Assembly: GCF_000374025.1 (NCBI RefSeq)
Contig: NZ_KB893172.1
Span: 62,001 to 126,000, forward strand
Origin: Spirosoma panaciterrae DSM 21099
Lineage (GTDB): Bacteria > Bacteroidota > Bacteroidia > Cytophagales > Spirosomataceae
DNA: 64,000 nucleotides
Reading direction: 5' to 3'
Under the pieces are notes generated by a model. It had not been told where the DNA came from. It made no database searches and saw only the letters and a list, made by a program, of their open reading frames with translations. Both the position numbers and the translations under genes were made by a program. Below, one piece after another: positions 7,475-17,245 of this stretch (positions are counted from its first letter, which is position 1; the number at the start of each line of letters is the position of its first letter).

Positions 7475-10303
7475 TTAAAAACGATATTTGAAGCCGGCCC
7501 GGCCGGTGTAATCATAAAACTGCTTGGTATACAGGCGCGACCGGATGCCCAGATAATCGGTTTGGGGCGCATTCAGCAGGTTGGTTCCTTCGGCATACAC
7601 CGTAAGGTTTTTGGTGATCCGATAGGAAGCATTGGCGTCCAGTTGAACCCGTTCGGCCCGGATTACGTCGTTGGCGTCATTCACGCCAAGCAGTACTGTG
7701 TAAGCGCCGTTGTAGTTTACGTTGCCCTGTACGGTGAAGCCTTTGTAGGTATAGGAAAGAGAGCCGTTGGCGGTATGGTCGGCCTGGCCGGGTAGCCGAA
7801 GCCCCTTGCGCAACTGCGCGTCGGCTTTGGAGTACACGTACGTATAGTTGGCATACAGCGAGAACCCTTTCAGAAATCCAGGCAGGAATGTCAGGTTTGT
7901 CTGGGCGTTCACTTCGAGTCCATATACCGTAGCGTCATCACCATTGTAGGTTTTGAAGTACTGATAATTGAGGTAATTGTTAGCGCCTGGAAACTCGGTG
8001 CCGGTTAGAGTCACCACGCTATTGTACTGAAAATTGGTGATGTGCTTGTAGAAGCCACCTACGGAAAGAATCCCCAGGTTTTTAAGATAGTGCTCGATGG
8101 AAACATCGTAGTTGGTTGTTCCGGCGGGTTTCAGATCGGGGTTGCCGTCGGTGAGGGTAGCGTTCAGGATACTAACCACCCGGCTCGGGACCAGTTCATT
8201 GAAGTTTGGCCGGGAATAGCCAAACGACAGAGCTGCCCGTGCAATGGTATTGGGGGCCAGATCGAATTTAGTCTGTACGTTGGGCAGGAACTTGGTATAA
8301 GTATAAACGGCGTTGGTAGGTACCGACGAGGTTAAATTGCCGTTGGCATCCTGATTGACGAGTCTGGCGTTGTAATCTACCCCGGTTCGTTCGACGCGTA
8401 ATCCAGCCAGCAGCATGACTTTTCTGAACTGAATCCGGTTCATTACATAGCCCGACGTAACGTTCTCTTCGGCATCGTAGAAATAGGTATCGACAGCCAC
8501 CTGATTCCCCAACGGGTTGGCCGGGAAATAGCTTGGATTGTTAGTCAGGAAAGCGATGGTCGCATCGCCGTTGACGGCCCGGCCAAAGGTGAGGTTATTG
8601 TCCAGCAGCTGATCATCCAGCTCCGCTTCTCCCAGGAAATTGGTCAGATTACCCGCAGCCGCCGGACCCGCGTAGGTTGCCGTACTGTAGCTGGGCCGGT
8701 ACCGCTTGTTATGCATTCGCTTCAGCTTGAAACCGGCTTTGACATAGGCATCGTTCGCGCCGATTTTGTAGTTGTAGGTTGCGTTCAGACGCGCTACGAA
8801 GTTGGTTCCTTCGCTGTTGTAATTGTTGGCTTCGTAGGTGTTATAGGTGTAGAGCGAAGCATTATTCTTGGCATCTGTTGAGCCTGTAGCCTGAATGTAA
8901 TCTCCGGCTATTTGTGAAATTGTCAGCGGTACATTTCCGGTGATGTAGTTGTACGAGTTGGCCGTTTGTTCCAGCAGCGATTTCGTATAAAATAACCCCC
9001 CATCCAGTTTAAGTCGGCTGAACTGCTTTTCACCTTCCAGACTCATATTGAAGTTGCCGTTGTCAATGCTACGGTTCAGGTACTCGTTGTAGCCCCGGCC
9101 CCGAGTGGTGGTATAGACCCCGTCGGCTGTACGGGTCGTATTGGCCGTTTGCATCCGCGTCCGTTTTCGGTAGCGTTCCGCATCGTTGTCCAGGTTGGTG
9201 TATGTAGCGTTGAAAACAAGCGAAGCCGTGGGGTTGAAGCTGTAATCGATTGTTGCCGTAAGCCCTTTGCGGGTGCGGAGGTTGTTGAGGTGAACGATCC
9301 GAATGTCGGTAGGGAAGAGAATTGATCCCTGCCCGTCATTAAAATCTTTTGCCTGCCACACCTGCGCGTTGATCTCATCGTAGCCGTTGTTGGTGCGGTA
9401 GTAACTTCCGTACAGAGCCAGCCCCAGTTTGCCGTTCGGGCTTTTGTCGGTCTGAAAAAAGCGCTGGTTATAGCTCAGGTTCGCGATGCCGTTCGCTTTG
9501 TCGCGTAACTTGTTGTAACCTGCTGCCAGATCAATGGAAATACGGGGTTTCAGACTAACGGCGGTCGGGGTTTTCATGTTGATGGCTCCGGCAATGGCGT
9601 CGCCATCCAGGTCTGGGGTAAGGGTCTTCACCACTTCCATCGACGACAGAACATTGGCCGGAATCAGGTCGAGCTGCGCATTTCGCTGCCCTTGTTCCTG
9701 GGTCCCCATAATCTGTTCACCGTTCATGTTGATGTTTGTATAGTTTCCCGGCGTACCCCGTAGCTGCACCGTCGACCCTTCATTCTGCTCCCGGCCGATG
9801 GTGACACCAGGGAGTCGCTGTAAGGATTCGGCTACGTTCAGGTCGGGGAAACGGCCCATCAGATCGGCCGACACAATCTGTTTGAAATTATCGGCATTGC
9901 GCTGCTGGTTCAGCGCCTTTTGCTGGCCTTCCATAATACCCGTAACCGTCACTCCTTTCAGCATGGTGGTGGTGCTCGCCAGGGTAAGGTTATGTACGGT
10001 TGTTTCGCCTGTAGTAACCGTAACGGGTTGATCGTAGGGTTGGAAGCCCATGTAAAAAACTTCCAGATGGATGGTGCCGGGGGTAAGGTCGCTGAGGGTA
10101 TAATCACCGGTCAGGTTGGTGACGGTCCCTTGCGTTGTGCCTTTAATGCGAACCGATGCACCGGGTAATGCGCCCCCCAGTTCATCCACAATTTTACCAC
10201 GAATAACCCCTTTGGTTTGGGCAGTGGCTGGCAATAAACTGATCGCCAGAAGCAGGACGACCAGGCAGGTGCATCGGAAAAAATGAACGGTACAGCGTTC
10301 CAT
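7475..10303 (-). CDS. TonB-dependent receptor with carboxypeptidase-regulatory-like N-domain (Caulobacter/Xanthomonas type)
   Basis: A 942-residue outer-membrane receptor. It has a signal peptide (to about residue 29), a CarboxypepD_reg-like repeat (GVIRGKIVDELGGALPGASV), then a plug domain. The plug carries the motif DLIPANVLSSMEVVKTLTPD followed by DGDAIAGAINM, typical of the TIGR01782 family rather than SusC. It ends in an aromatic C-terminus (FKYRF) as beta-barrels do. There is no SusD lipoprotein beside it. The neighbouring hydrolases and deaminase imply import of an amino-sugar or other oligosaccharide. It is 49 bases from the upstream gene. Confidence 0.9.
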   Translation of the reverse strand: MERCTVHFFRCTCLVVLLLAISLLPATAQTKGVIRGKIVDELGGALPGASVRIKGTTQGTVTNLTGDYTLSDLTPGTIHLEVFYMGFQPYDQPVTVTTGETTVHNLTLASTTTMLKGVTVTGIMEGQQKALNQQRNADNFKQIVSADLMGRFPDLNVAESLQRLPGVTIGREQNEGSTVQLRGTPGNYTNINMNGEQIMGTQEQGQRNAQLDLIPANVLSSMEVVKTLTPDLDGDAIAGAINMKTPTAVSLKPRISIDLAAGYNKLRDKANGIANLSYNQRFFQTDKSPNGKLGLALYGSYYRTNNGYDEINAQVWQAKDFNDGQGSILFPTDIRIVHLNNLRTRKGLTATIDYSFNPTASLVFNATYTNLDNDAERYRKRTRMQTANTTRTADGVYTTTRGRGYNEYLNRSIDNGNFNMSLEGEKQFSRLKLDGGLFYTKSLLEQTANSYNYITGNVPLTISQIAGDYIQATGSTDAKNNASLYTYNTYEANNYNSEGTNFVARLNATYNYKIGANDAYVKAGFKLKRMHNKRYRPSYSTATYAGPAAAGNLTNFLGEAELDDQLLDNNLTFGRAVNGDATIAFLTNNPSYFPANPLGNQVAVDTYFYDAEENVTSGYVMNRIQFRKVMLLAGLRVERTGVDYNARLVNQDANGNLTSSVPTNAVYTYTKFLPNVQTKFDLAPNTIARAALSFGYSRPNFNELVPSRVVSILNATLTDGNPDLKPAGTTNYDVSIEHYLKNLGILSVGGFYKHITNFQYNSVVTLTGTEFPGANNYLNYQYFKTYNGDDATVYGLEVNAQTNLTFLPGFLKGFSLYANYTYVYSKADAQLRKGLRLPGQADHTANGSLSYTYKGFTVQGNVNYNGAYTVLLGVNDANDVIRAERVQLDANASYRITKNLTVYAEGTNLLNAPQTDYLGIRSRLYTKQFYDYTGRAGFKYRF

Positions 10304-10352
10304 AGTAGATACGTTTGGTATAAAGTGGGAAAAGATGTGTGGGGAAGGCTGG

Positions 10353-11597
10353 CTAGTTGAGGCCCTTGAAATGCAGATACTCGACCAGGAAGCGGATGGA
10401 GAAGCTGGTGCCTATATCCCGATTGACGAGCCAGATCTTGTCTTTACGGCTCCGCATCCGGGTTTCCAGAATGGCCCCACGAAGGTTTTTGTCGGGATGA
10501 TCCATCCCAAACCGATTCTGAATCACCCAGGTCGCTGACTTCTCGATGTAGGGCAGAAATTCTGTATACCCCGCCTTCGCCAGTTCGATCCAGACGATTC
10601 CCGCCATGGCCACTGCCGAGCCGGTAACCGAACTCCGGTCGGGGGCTCGGCCATCGATATAATTCACGTAAAAGATGGTGCCATCTTTTTGCTGGGCTTT
10701 GACATAGGTACGGCCCGTAGCCGCAGCCGCTTCCAGGTATTTCTTATCCCCGGTTTTCTGCCAGGTGTGAATCAGCGACTCGGCATACCAGAGGTTGAAG
10801 CGTGGGTGAAAGGAGTTCTCTTCTTTTGAATTCGGGGTGAACTGCATCCATAACCCCTTCTCTTCCAGGTCAACTACCTTATTCGACAGGTTGATGTGGG
10901 CATCCAGCAGGGCTTTGTTTTTATTGAACTCATAGGCGTCCAGAAAGAGCCAGCCTTCCGTATTGGGCCGGGAAACGTCGTACAGCGATTGCTCCTTTTT
11001 ATTCTTCCAGAATTCGCTATGCTCTTTTTCGACTACACCTGTCCCTAAATCAACCGCATCGTAGCAAACCCCTTTCTCCGCGTAATACATGTTTTTAAGC
11101 ATCCACTCGGCGGCTGTTGTAGCTACCTGTGCATACTTTTTGTCGCCTGTTACGCGGGTGAGTTCGTAAATGCCCGGAGTACCGTCAGAAATGGTCGCAA
11201 ATACGATGGTCGAATCGCCGATGGCGTCGCCATGCACTGCCCCCAGCATGCCTTTGAGTTTGGGATGGTCTTTGATTTGCAGGCTGATCCAGTAATCGCC
11301 TGCCTTTCGGGCACTAGCCAGCCATTTAGGATTTTTGGTTTGCTTATAGGCTGCCAGCATCGCATATACGGCCTGACCCGTATGCCAGGGTACTTCATAC
11401 GGGTACCACTTGCCTTCGGTGAGGTTGTAGTCGCAACGCGATTTACCCTGTTCATCCAGCATGGTGGTTGCTATGTAGGTCGCCATATCGTTGATGGCTT
11501 TTACAGCGACCTCTTTTTTTACCTGTGCATGGGCACCTGGCAGCGACCCCAGAACAGCCCAGGCGGCTAGGCTTACTAATCGGTTAATCAGCTTCAT
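10353..11597 (-). CDS. Secreted (alpha/alpha)-barrel protein, putative glycan-active enzyme
   Basis: A 414-residue protein with a signal peptide (cleavage after AHAQ). It has repeated helix pairs typical of an (alpha/alpha)6 barrel: WHTGQAVYAMLAAYKQT, KKYAQVATTAAEWML, KKYLEAAAATGRTYV, FLPYIEKSATWVI. This fold is used by GH88, GH105, GH127 and several epimerases and lyases. I cannot assign one from the residues seen. Its start overlaps the upstream GH20-like stop by 14 bases, so the two are translationally linked. Aspartates and tryptophans in the DRSSVTGSAVAMAG region could be active-site residues. Confidence 0.7.
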   Translation of the reverse strand: MKLINRLVSLAAWAVLGSLPGAHAQVKKEVAVKAINDMATYIATTMLDEQGKSRCDYNLTEGKWYPYEVPWHTGQAVYAMLAAYKQTKNPKWLASARKAGDYWISLQIKDHPKLKGMLGAVHGDAIGDSTIVFATISDGTPGIYELTRVTGDKKYAQVATTAAEWMLKNMYYAEKGVCYDAVDLGTGVVEKEHSEFWKNKKEQSLYDVSRPNTEGWLFLDAYEFNKNKALLDAHINLSNKVVDLEEKGLWMQFTPNSKEENSFHPRFNLWYAESLIHTWQKTGDKKYLEAAAATGRTYVKAQQKDGTIFYVNYIDGRAPDRSSVTGSAVAMAGIVWIELAKAGYTEFLPYIEKSATWVIQNRFGMDHPDKNLRGAILETRMRSRKDKIWLVNRDIGTSFSIRFLVEYLHFKGLN

Positions 11598-14091
11598 GTA
11601 CGGACGTTTTGGTATTAAGGGAATACTTATGTTTATGGTTGGTGATAGGCTTGGGGGTAGCTAGCCGAAAGGAAAAAGTCCAGGAAGGCGAAGCCGGTAG
11701 TTTGAGCAGGATGTGGTTAACGCCTTTGGTCAGGTTGATGGCGAAAGGGGTCTCGTCCTGATTGACGGATTTATCTGCTTTGACCTGAACGCCGTTTACA
11801 TACAGATCCACGGCCTGAGCGTTTACCAATGCCGTAACTGCCTGGGCACTATCAGTCGTGATCGAACAGTAGGCATATGCCACGGCCTCAGCGGTGGTTT
11901 TGTAGTAATCGCCCAGGTCGACAATTCCACCCTCCTGCGAGATGTATTTCTGCCAGCGGTAGGTTTTGCCCTGATAGTGTGCCATGTCCCCGGGCTTGGG
12001 TGGGACGTTGTCGACAGAGTCTTCGGAGTAAAGAAAATGGGGGGGCGTTCGCGTTTTAAATGGCCCCGTCAGAAGCCAGTTTTGAAAGTAAAAGGCATTG
12101 CTGGCCTGAATATCAAGCCCAATGGAGGCAATACTGGGCAGGTTACCCGACGATGAAAGGATCGACTGCAACCGGGTGTTCAGCGCCTGTAATTGGTTGA
12201 TCTTGGTATCGAATCCTTTCAGATTGATGGCCAGATAGTAGGGCTGATTTTCGGCTTCCCACAGGCTGCGGTACGTTTCTTTTAAGGACTGATACCGGGC
12301 TTGCAACCCTGAAATGATCTGTACCAGGTTGGATAGGTCGGTGGTGTTAGGCTGGCGTTGGGCGGTTCGGTACGTATCGGCAGCCTGCGCCAACCGCAGC
12401 CGGGAGTCCATCAGTATTTGATATTGCTGGAGGGTAAATTGTAGAAACTGTACATCCTCTTTATGGGATTTTGGCCCGGCGGCATGGGCATACGATAAGC
12501 CTCTATCGATAATGGCCTGTATTTTCGGTACATCCTGATTGTTGATAATCAGTCGCTTGTTGCTGTCTGGCAGGAGTTTTTGCAACCAGATCTGCTCGGC
12601 CAGATTATAAGTCAGCGGAATGCTGCGAAGTTCCATGAGTGCGAACAGGGCTTTTACGTAATTCCCATTGCTGGTTCCGTAGGCATTCCGTTCGTAGCGT
12701 TCGTTGAAGGATTCCGTCTGGTCCTGATTTATGTTCCAGCTTTTTTCGGCAGCCGTATACACACCGTACCAGTCGCTGTGGAAAAAACACATGGGCCCCT
12801 CATCCCAAATGGTCGTCAACACCCCCGCCGTACCGGCCTGCTTACCCGCTTTGAGGAAACCGTTGATGTTGCCTTTGGCCATGACCATATCCGGAAATAG
12901 CCGATTTGAGTTGACGATGCCCGGACAAACGATAAATTGGAGCTTCCGTTTCACAAAGGGTTGTATCCAGGTATCGTAGGATTTCTGGTCGCCGTATTCC
13001 CAGGTGAGGTACAGAATGTCTTTCGGGAGCAGGTCCAGAATTTCTTCATGCTGCAGAGCAATGTCGCCCCACATCATGAGTTGTTTGTTCTGTTTTTTGA
13101 GCACGTCGTACAGAAACCTGATGTGGTCGGCGTAATACTTCGCTACCCCCACGCTGTCGACGTAGGCTTTGGATTTGCCTTTGCCCAGATCGAACGTTTC
13201 GTCGCAGTTGACGTTGAAGTAGGGCGAGTTAAACGCTCCGCATAGCTCGGTAATGACGCTCGCCAGAAACGTTTTCGCTTTCGGGTCAAGCGGGGAAATC
13301 ATTGAAGACGTTTCGCCCATTGGCTGGTACCTGGGCTGCGACAGAATATTGGCGAAATGACCGAACGACTGGAAACTGCCGACCAGTTGCATATGAAACT
13401 GAGCCGCATAGGCCGACAGCTCCCGAATATCATCTATCGTCAACTTGCCATCAGCGGGGGCAAAATCGGGGTAGGAGCGGGGCTGAATTACGTGCTCAAT
13501 GTAGAACGAGAGGGAGTTGACCTTCAATTCGGCCAGTCGTTCGATCTGCTTTTTTATCGTGCTGACCTTTGGGGTCGGCCCCCGGCTGATGTCGTCGTAA
13601 ATGCCCCGATTGGCAAACGAAGGCCAGTCGGTGATGATTACCTCCTGATCCCAGCCCGCGCGGACGAGTTGTTTCAGCGATTGCAGGCCATAGAAAAGTC
13701 CGGTTTCGGTATTGGCGGCAATGAATTTGTGGTTGGTATTCAGTACGAGTATGTACCCTTCAGCCCCCACCTTGTTGGACCAGCCAGACGAGTAGGACTC
13801 AACCAGCGCATTGGTTTTGGCCGATTGGCCGGATAAGACCAGTGTAATGGTTTGACGAACTCCCCGTACAGGTTGATGTGCGGTAAGCAGTTGCCAGTTT
13901 GTTGTGAGCCGTTTCGTCAAGCTCGCTTCAAGGCCATAGCCTGCAAACGCAAGGGCCGTACCGATTGGCGCCAATCGCTTACCCAGCGTCACCTGCTGCG
14001 GATAGGGTACTACCGGAAGGGTCGTCGCTGTGGCCGGATTTAGCACAAAACCAACCAGTAACCCCAATAAAATGGCCTTGATTCGTTTCAT
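11584..14091 (-). CDS. GH20-like glycoside hydrolase (beta-N-acetylhexosaminidase family)
   Basis: An 835-residue exported protein. After a signal peptide it has a GH20 zincin-like N-domain (VVPYPQQVTLG), then a TIM barrel beginning FANRGIYDDISRGP. The catalytic pair falls in NVNCDETFDLG (Asp/Glu near residues 297-298), matching the family's D-E pair. The usual HxGGDE is changed to NVNCDE, which marks a divergent subgroup. The substrate tryptophan region (YLTWEYGDQ and TTIWDEGPM) is present. The C-terminal ~250 residues include a beta-rich module with a PA14- or CBM-like look. It shares an ATGA with the upstream gene, indicating coupling. Confidence 0.82.
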   Translation of the reverse strand: MKRIKAILLGLLVGFVLNPATATTLPVVPYPQQVTLGKRLAPIGTALAFAGYGLEASLTKRLTTNWQLLTAHQPVRGVRQTITLVLSGQSAKTNALVESYSSGWSNKVGAEGYILVLNTNHKFIAANTETGLFYGLQSLKQLVRAGWDQEVIITDWPSFANRGIYDDISRGPTPKVSTIKKQIERLAELKVNSLSFYIEHVIQPRSYPDFAPADGKLTIDDIRELSAYAAQFHMQLVGSFQSFGHFANILSQPRYQPMGETSSMISPLDPKAKTFLASVITELCGAFNSPYFNVNCDETFDLGKGKSKAYVDSVGVAKYYADHIRFLYDVLKKQNKQLMMWGDIALQHEEILDLLPKDILYLTWEYGDQKSYDTWIQPFVKRKLQFIVCPGIVNSNRLFPDMVMAKGNINGFLKAGKQAGTAGVLTTIWDEGPMCFFHSDWYGVYTAAEKSWNINQDQTESFNERYERNAYGTSNGNYVKALFALMELRSIPLTYNLAEQIWLQKLLPDSNKRLIINNQDVPKIQAIIDRGLSYAHAAGPKSHKEDVQFLQFTLQQYQILMDSRLRLAQAADTYRTAQRQPNTTDLSNLVQIISGLQARYQSLKETYRSLWEAENQPYYLAINLKGFDTKINQLQALNTRLQSILSSSGNLPSIASIGLDIQASNAFYFQNWLLTGPFKTRTPPHFLYSEDSVDNVPPKPGDMAHYQGKTYRWQKYISQEGGIVDLGDYYKTTAEAVAYAYCSITTDSAQAVTALVNAQAVDLYVNGVQVKADKSVNQDETPFAINLTKGVNHILLKLPASPSWTFSFRLATPKPITNHKHKYSLNTKTSVHEAD

Positions 14092-15635
14092 TGGACACTC
14101 GTTTCGGTGATTCGTATCTGAGGGTGGTCGTTTTCAACCAGTTTTACCTGCGTGTTGGCGCCTGCTTTTGCGACGAAGCTTTTGGCGGGGCCGCGAGCCG
14201 AGCTTTGGCGGATCAATCCCTGGCTGCCGCCTGTTACGTAAACGGCGGCCCCTGCATCCGCTGTTGTCGGCATAGTAATGCGATCCAGTGTAAAATCTGC
14301 AACCGCGTCAAGGGCCAGGGCAGGTCGGCTATCCGGTTTGAGGCAGGTAAAGTGCACGTTACTGAGCTGGACATTTTCAGCATGAGCGATGTAGAAACCG
14401 TAGGCAGGTAACGTGCCGAACATGGTTCCTTCGGGGTACTGGTCGTCCAGCTTAGGAACCGACTTCAGCATGTCGCTGGCTTCGCCCCCACCCGACACAT
14501 CGATGGAAATATCGTTCAGGCTGATTTCGCGTAGTTTAGCAGCCTCGATACCCGTAATGGAACAGCCCGTTTTGCCACCCCCCGTTGCCGTAATCCCTGT
14601 CAGACGAATGTTGCGGACGCGCCCTGGTCCCGGCGTAGGGGCTTGGTCGTCATATTTGCGTGCCCGATTGCCTAAACGGATGAAAATCGGTACTTCGGGC
14701 CCTTCCATGATGATGTTGCTGATGGCTATGTTTTCCATAACCCCCCCGTCGACCAGTTCAAGGGCGATTCCGCTGATGCCAGCCGGTTTGCCGTAAATGG
14801 TGGTCTTTTGGGCCGATGGTTTGATGACACAATTGGTAATGACCACGTTTCGGAAGCCGCCCGTCGATTCGGTACCTAGCTTCAAGGCGTTACAATGGCT
14901 GCTCAACACACAATTCATTACCGTGACGTTTTCCGTAATCAGCGGAGAGGTACTTTTCAGCGTCAGTCCATCGTCGTCCGAATCGCCTTTGATGTTCTGG
15001 ATGGTCACGTTTCGTGAGCCATCAATATCAATCATGTCGTTGTTTTTGTTGGAGTGGTTCCAGATGCTAATGCCGTTGATGCTCACATCCTCACACCCCA
15101 GATAGTGCTGCATCCAGAAGGCTGAATTGCGCAGGTTTACGCCACTCACCCGTACGTTTTTGCAGTCGATAAACCACAACAAATAAGGCCGATTTCGGTA
15201 ACGGTCGGGCTTTTTTAACGTAGTCGTGGCAAAACTGGCTCCTTGTCCATCGATGGTACCATAGCCTTCGATACCTACCTGTTCAGCCTTGTGTGCATAG
15301 ATCAGGCTTTGTCTGGCCCACTCGGCGCCGTAAAATTTGAACCCGTGTTGCTGGTAAGGATATTTGGCCAGTACGGTGGTGCCCGTAAGCTGGCTACCTG
15401 TCGAAAGGTGAAGCACAACGTGACTCCTGAGCTGAATGGTGCCCGTCAGAAAATTACCGGCTGGGAAAATCACCAGGCCCCCGCCCGATGTCGCACAGGC
15501 GTCAACGGTTTTTTGAATGGCTGTAGTGTTGTCTGTTTTGCCATCACCTTTGGCTCCGAACGTCAGCACGTTGACATCCGTAGCGTTGGCAAACGTAGTT
15601 AAGGCGACGAGCGTACTAGCGAGTAAAGCTTTCAT
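14088..15635 (-). CDS. GH28-like right-handed beta-helix glycosidase
   Basis: A 515-residue exported protein. It opens with a signal peptide and the pectate-lyase-like start DVNVLTFGAKGDGKTDNTTAIQKTV. The beta-helix carries GH28-like blocks: NNDMIDIDG, DSDDDGLTLKS and SSHCNALKLGTES. In true polygalacturonases these are NTDG, DD and GHG. Here the GHG-like block is SHCN, so the catalytic histidine site is altered. The family cleaves galacturonan or related uronic-acid and N-acetyl-hexosamine linkages. It is followed by the GH20-like gene with a four-base overlap. An alternative reading is another beta-helix polysaccharide hydrolase of the same clan. Confidence 0.82.
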   Translation of the reverse strand: MKALLASTLVALTTFANATDVNVLTFGAKGDGKTDNTTAIQKTVDACATSGGGLVIFPAGNFLTGTIQLRSHVVLHLSTGSQLTGTTVLAKYPYQQHGFKFYGAEWARQSLIYAHKAEQVGIEGYGTIDGQGASFATTTLKKPDRYRNRPYLLWFIDCKNVRVSGVNLRNSAFWMQHYLGCEDVSINGISIWNHSNKNNDMIDIDGSRNVTIQNIKGDSDDDGLTLKSTSPLITENVTVMNCVLSSHCNALKLGTESTGGFRNVVITNCVIKPSAQKTTIYGKPAGISGIALELVDGGVMENIAISNIIMEGPEVPIFIRLGNRARKYDDQAPTPGPGRVRNIRLTGITATGGGKTGCSITGIEAAKLREISLNDISIDVSGGGEASDMLKSVPKLDDQYPEGTMFGTLPAYGFYIAHAENVQLSNVHFTCLKPDSRPALALDAVADFTLDRITMPTTADAGAAVYVTGGSQGLIRQSSARGPAKSFVAKAGANTQVKLVENDHPQIRITETSVQ

Positions 15636-15946
15636 AAATTAGCCGGGTTAGAAAACAGGGTGATCCGCCGGTTTTGTAGGATAAAGTGATCAATGAGTAT
15701 AACTGGCCGGCATTGGCAGTGCATGCGCTGGGTTACTGTTGGGACGTGTTTATCAGCCCGCTATACATTAGCGGTAAACTCCCCAGGCAAAACCTGCATC
15801 AGAAAGCCGATTCAGGATTCAGTAATCGGCTGGGTATACGCTGCCACACCAGCATCCGATAAAATGGCTATACGAGGTGATCGCGTATGGGAAGTGCCCT
15901 GGTTCCGTTGAGTGTCACGTTTGAGTTGTTAAGGTTCAGGAATAGT
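15636..15946. other. 311-base gap between MFS gene and GH28-like gene
   Basis: No convincing gene. The only structure I see is an 8-bp inverted repeat, AGCCGATT at 15805-15812 with AATCGGCT at 15824-15831. It may form a small hairpin in the leader of the GH28-like gene. A 72-codon plus-strand frame here lacks any recognisable feature and is not called. Confidence 0.5.
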
Positions 15947-17245
15947 CTATACGTTTACCGGCTCCATTTTCGGAGTAAGCCAGTGGATGATCAGCCAGGC
16001 TACCAGGAACGAACTGCCGCAGATCAGGAAAATAATGTTGTAGCCTACAACGATGTTGCCCGATGCTTTGAACACATCCAGGATATACCCAATAAGACTT
16101 TCGAATAATACCCCGCCGACAGCCCCCGCCATACCTCCCAGGCCAACAACCGAACTCACGGCCCGCTTTGGAAACATGTCGGATACGATGGTGAAAATAT
16201 TGGCACTCCAGGCCTGGTTGGCGGCTACGGACAAACTAATCAGCGATACCACCAGCCACATATCTGTGGTATAGCGTGTGATCAGAATGGGTACGACCGC
16301 AATAGCGGATACGAGCAGCGCCATTTTACGGGCTTTGTAGACGGGCCACCCTTTCTGAATCAGCCACGACGATAGATAACCCCCGCCGATGCTGCCAATC
16401 ATTGTACCTGTGTAGACAATGACCAGGGGTAGGCTGGGCTTTTTCAGGTCGAGGTGGAAAGATGCGTTGAAATAGGCAGGGAGCCAGAACAGGAAAAAAT
16501 ACCAGATGGGGTCGGTAAAAAACTTGCCCGTAATGAACGTCCAGGTTTGTTTGTGGCCAAGTAGCTTTCCCCAGGATACTCCCCCTGCCGTAGGTTCTTC
16601 AACCTCATTGTCGCTGTGGATGTAGGTATACTCCGCACGACTCAGCCTTTTTTGCCGGGCCGGAACCTCATACAGTAAAAACCAGAACAGCAACCAGATA
16701 AAGCCCAGAGAGCCTGTAATAATAAACGCGATTTGCCACCCGTACAGCGCCAGGATGAAAGGGACTAAAATGGGGCCAACGCAGGCACCAATGTTTGAGC
16801 CCGAATCAAAAATGCCGACAGCCAGGGCCCGTTCTTTTTTAGGAAACCACTCGGCTACCGTTTTGACACCACCCGGATAGTTTCCCGATTCGCCTACCCC
16901 CAGCAACGCCCGTACCAGACCAAAGCCAAAGGTTGTACGGATAAACGCATGCAGAACGGCTGCGATACTCCAGATACTCACCGAAATGATGTAGCCCAAT
17001 CGGGTACCGATGTGGTCGATCACGCGTCCATACAGTAGCTGCCCCAGGGCGTAGGTTGCCGTAAAAGCCATGACGATATAGCTGTAATCGGATTCCGTCC
17101 AACTGAAAATTTTCTCCAGGGTAGGTTTTAACAAGCCCAGGATTTGCCGATCCAGGTAATTGATGGTGGTAGCGGCAAACAGCATGGCACAGATAAACCA
17201 GCGATAATTTCCAATGCGGCCCTGTAACTGGGTAGTCTTAGTCAT
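15947..17245 (-). CDS. MFS transporter, hexuronate/anion:cation symporter (ACS) type
   Basis: A 432-residue protein with about 12 membrane segments. It shows ACS-family traits: NYLDRQILG after helix 1, the loop GRVIDHIGTRLGY, and GESGNYPGGVKTVAEWFPKKERALAVGIF (the signature in ExuT-like transporters). It probably brings sugar acids or the released monosaccharide of this locus across the inner membrane with H+. I start at the ATG at 17245; the longer frame to 17254 begins with TTG. It is the first gene of the minus-strand run, facing the LacI gene across a 414-base gap. Confidence 0.88.
   Translation of the reverse strand: MTKTTQLQGRIGNYRWFICAMLFAATTINYLDRQILGLLKPTLEKIFSWTESDYSYIVMAFTATYALGQLLYGRVIDHIGTRLGYIISVSIWSIAAVLHAFIRTTFGFGLVRALLGVGESGNYPGGVKTVAEWFPKKERALAVGIFDSGSNIGACVGPILVPFILALYGWQIAFIITGSLGFIWLLFWFLLYEVPARQKRLSRAEYTYIHSDNEVEEPTAGGVSWGKLLGHKQTWTFITGKFFTDPIWYFFLFWLPAYFNASFHLDLKKPSLPLVIVYTGTMIGSIGGGYLSSWLIQKGWPVYKARKMALLVSAIAVVPILITRYTTDMWLVVSLISLSVAANQAWSANIFTIVSDMFPKRAVSSVVGLGGMAGAVGGVLFESLIGYILDVFKASGNIVVGYNIIFLICGSSFLVAWLIIHWLTPKMEPVNV

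Noticed and set aside
15693..15911. 72-codon frame in the MFS-GH28 gap
   Set aside because: No domain, no supporting start context and opposite direction to both neighbours.
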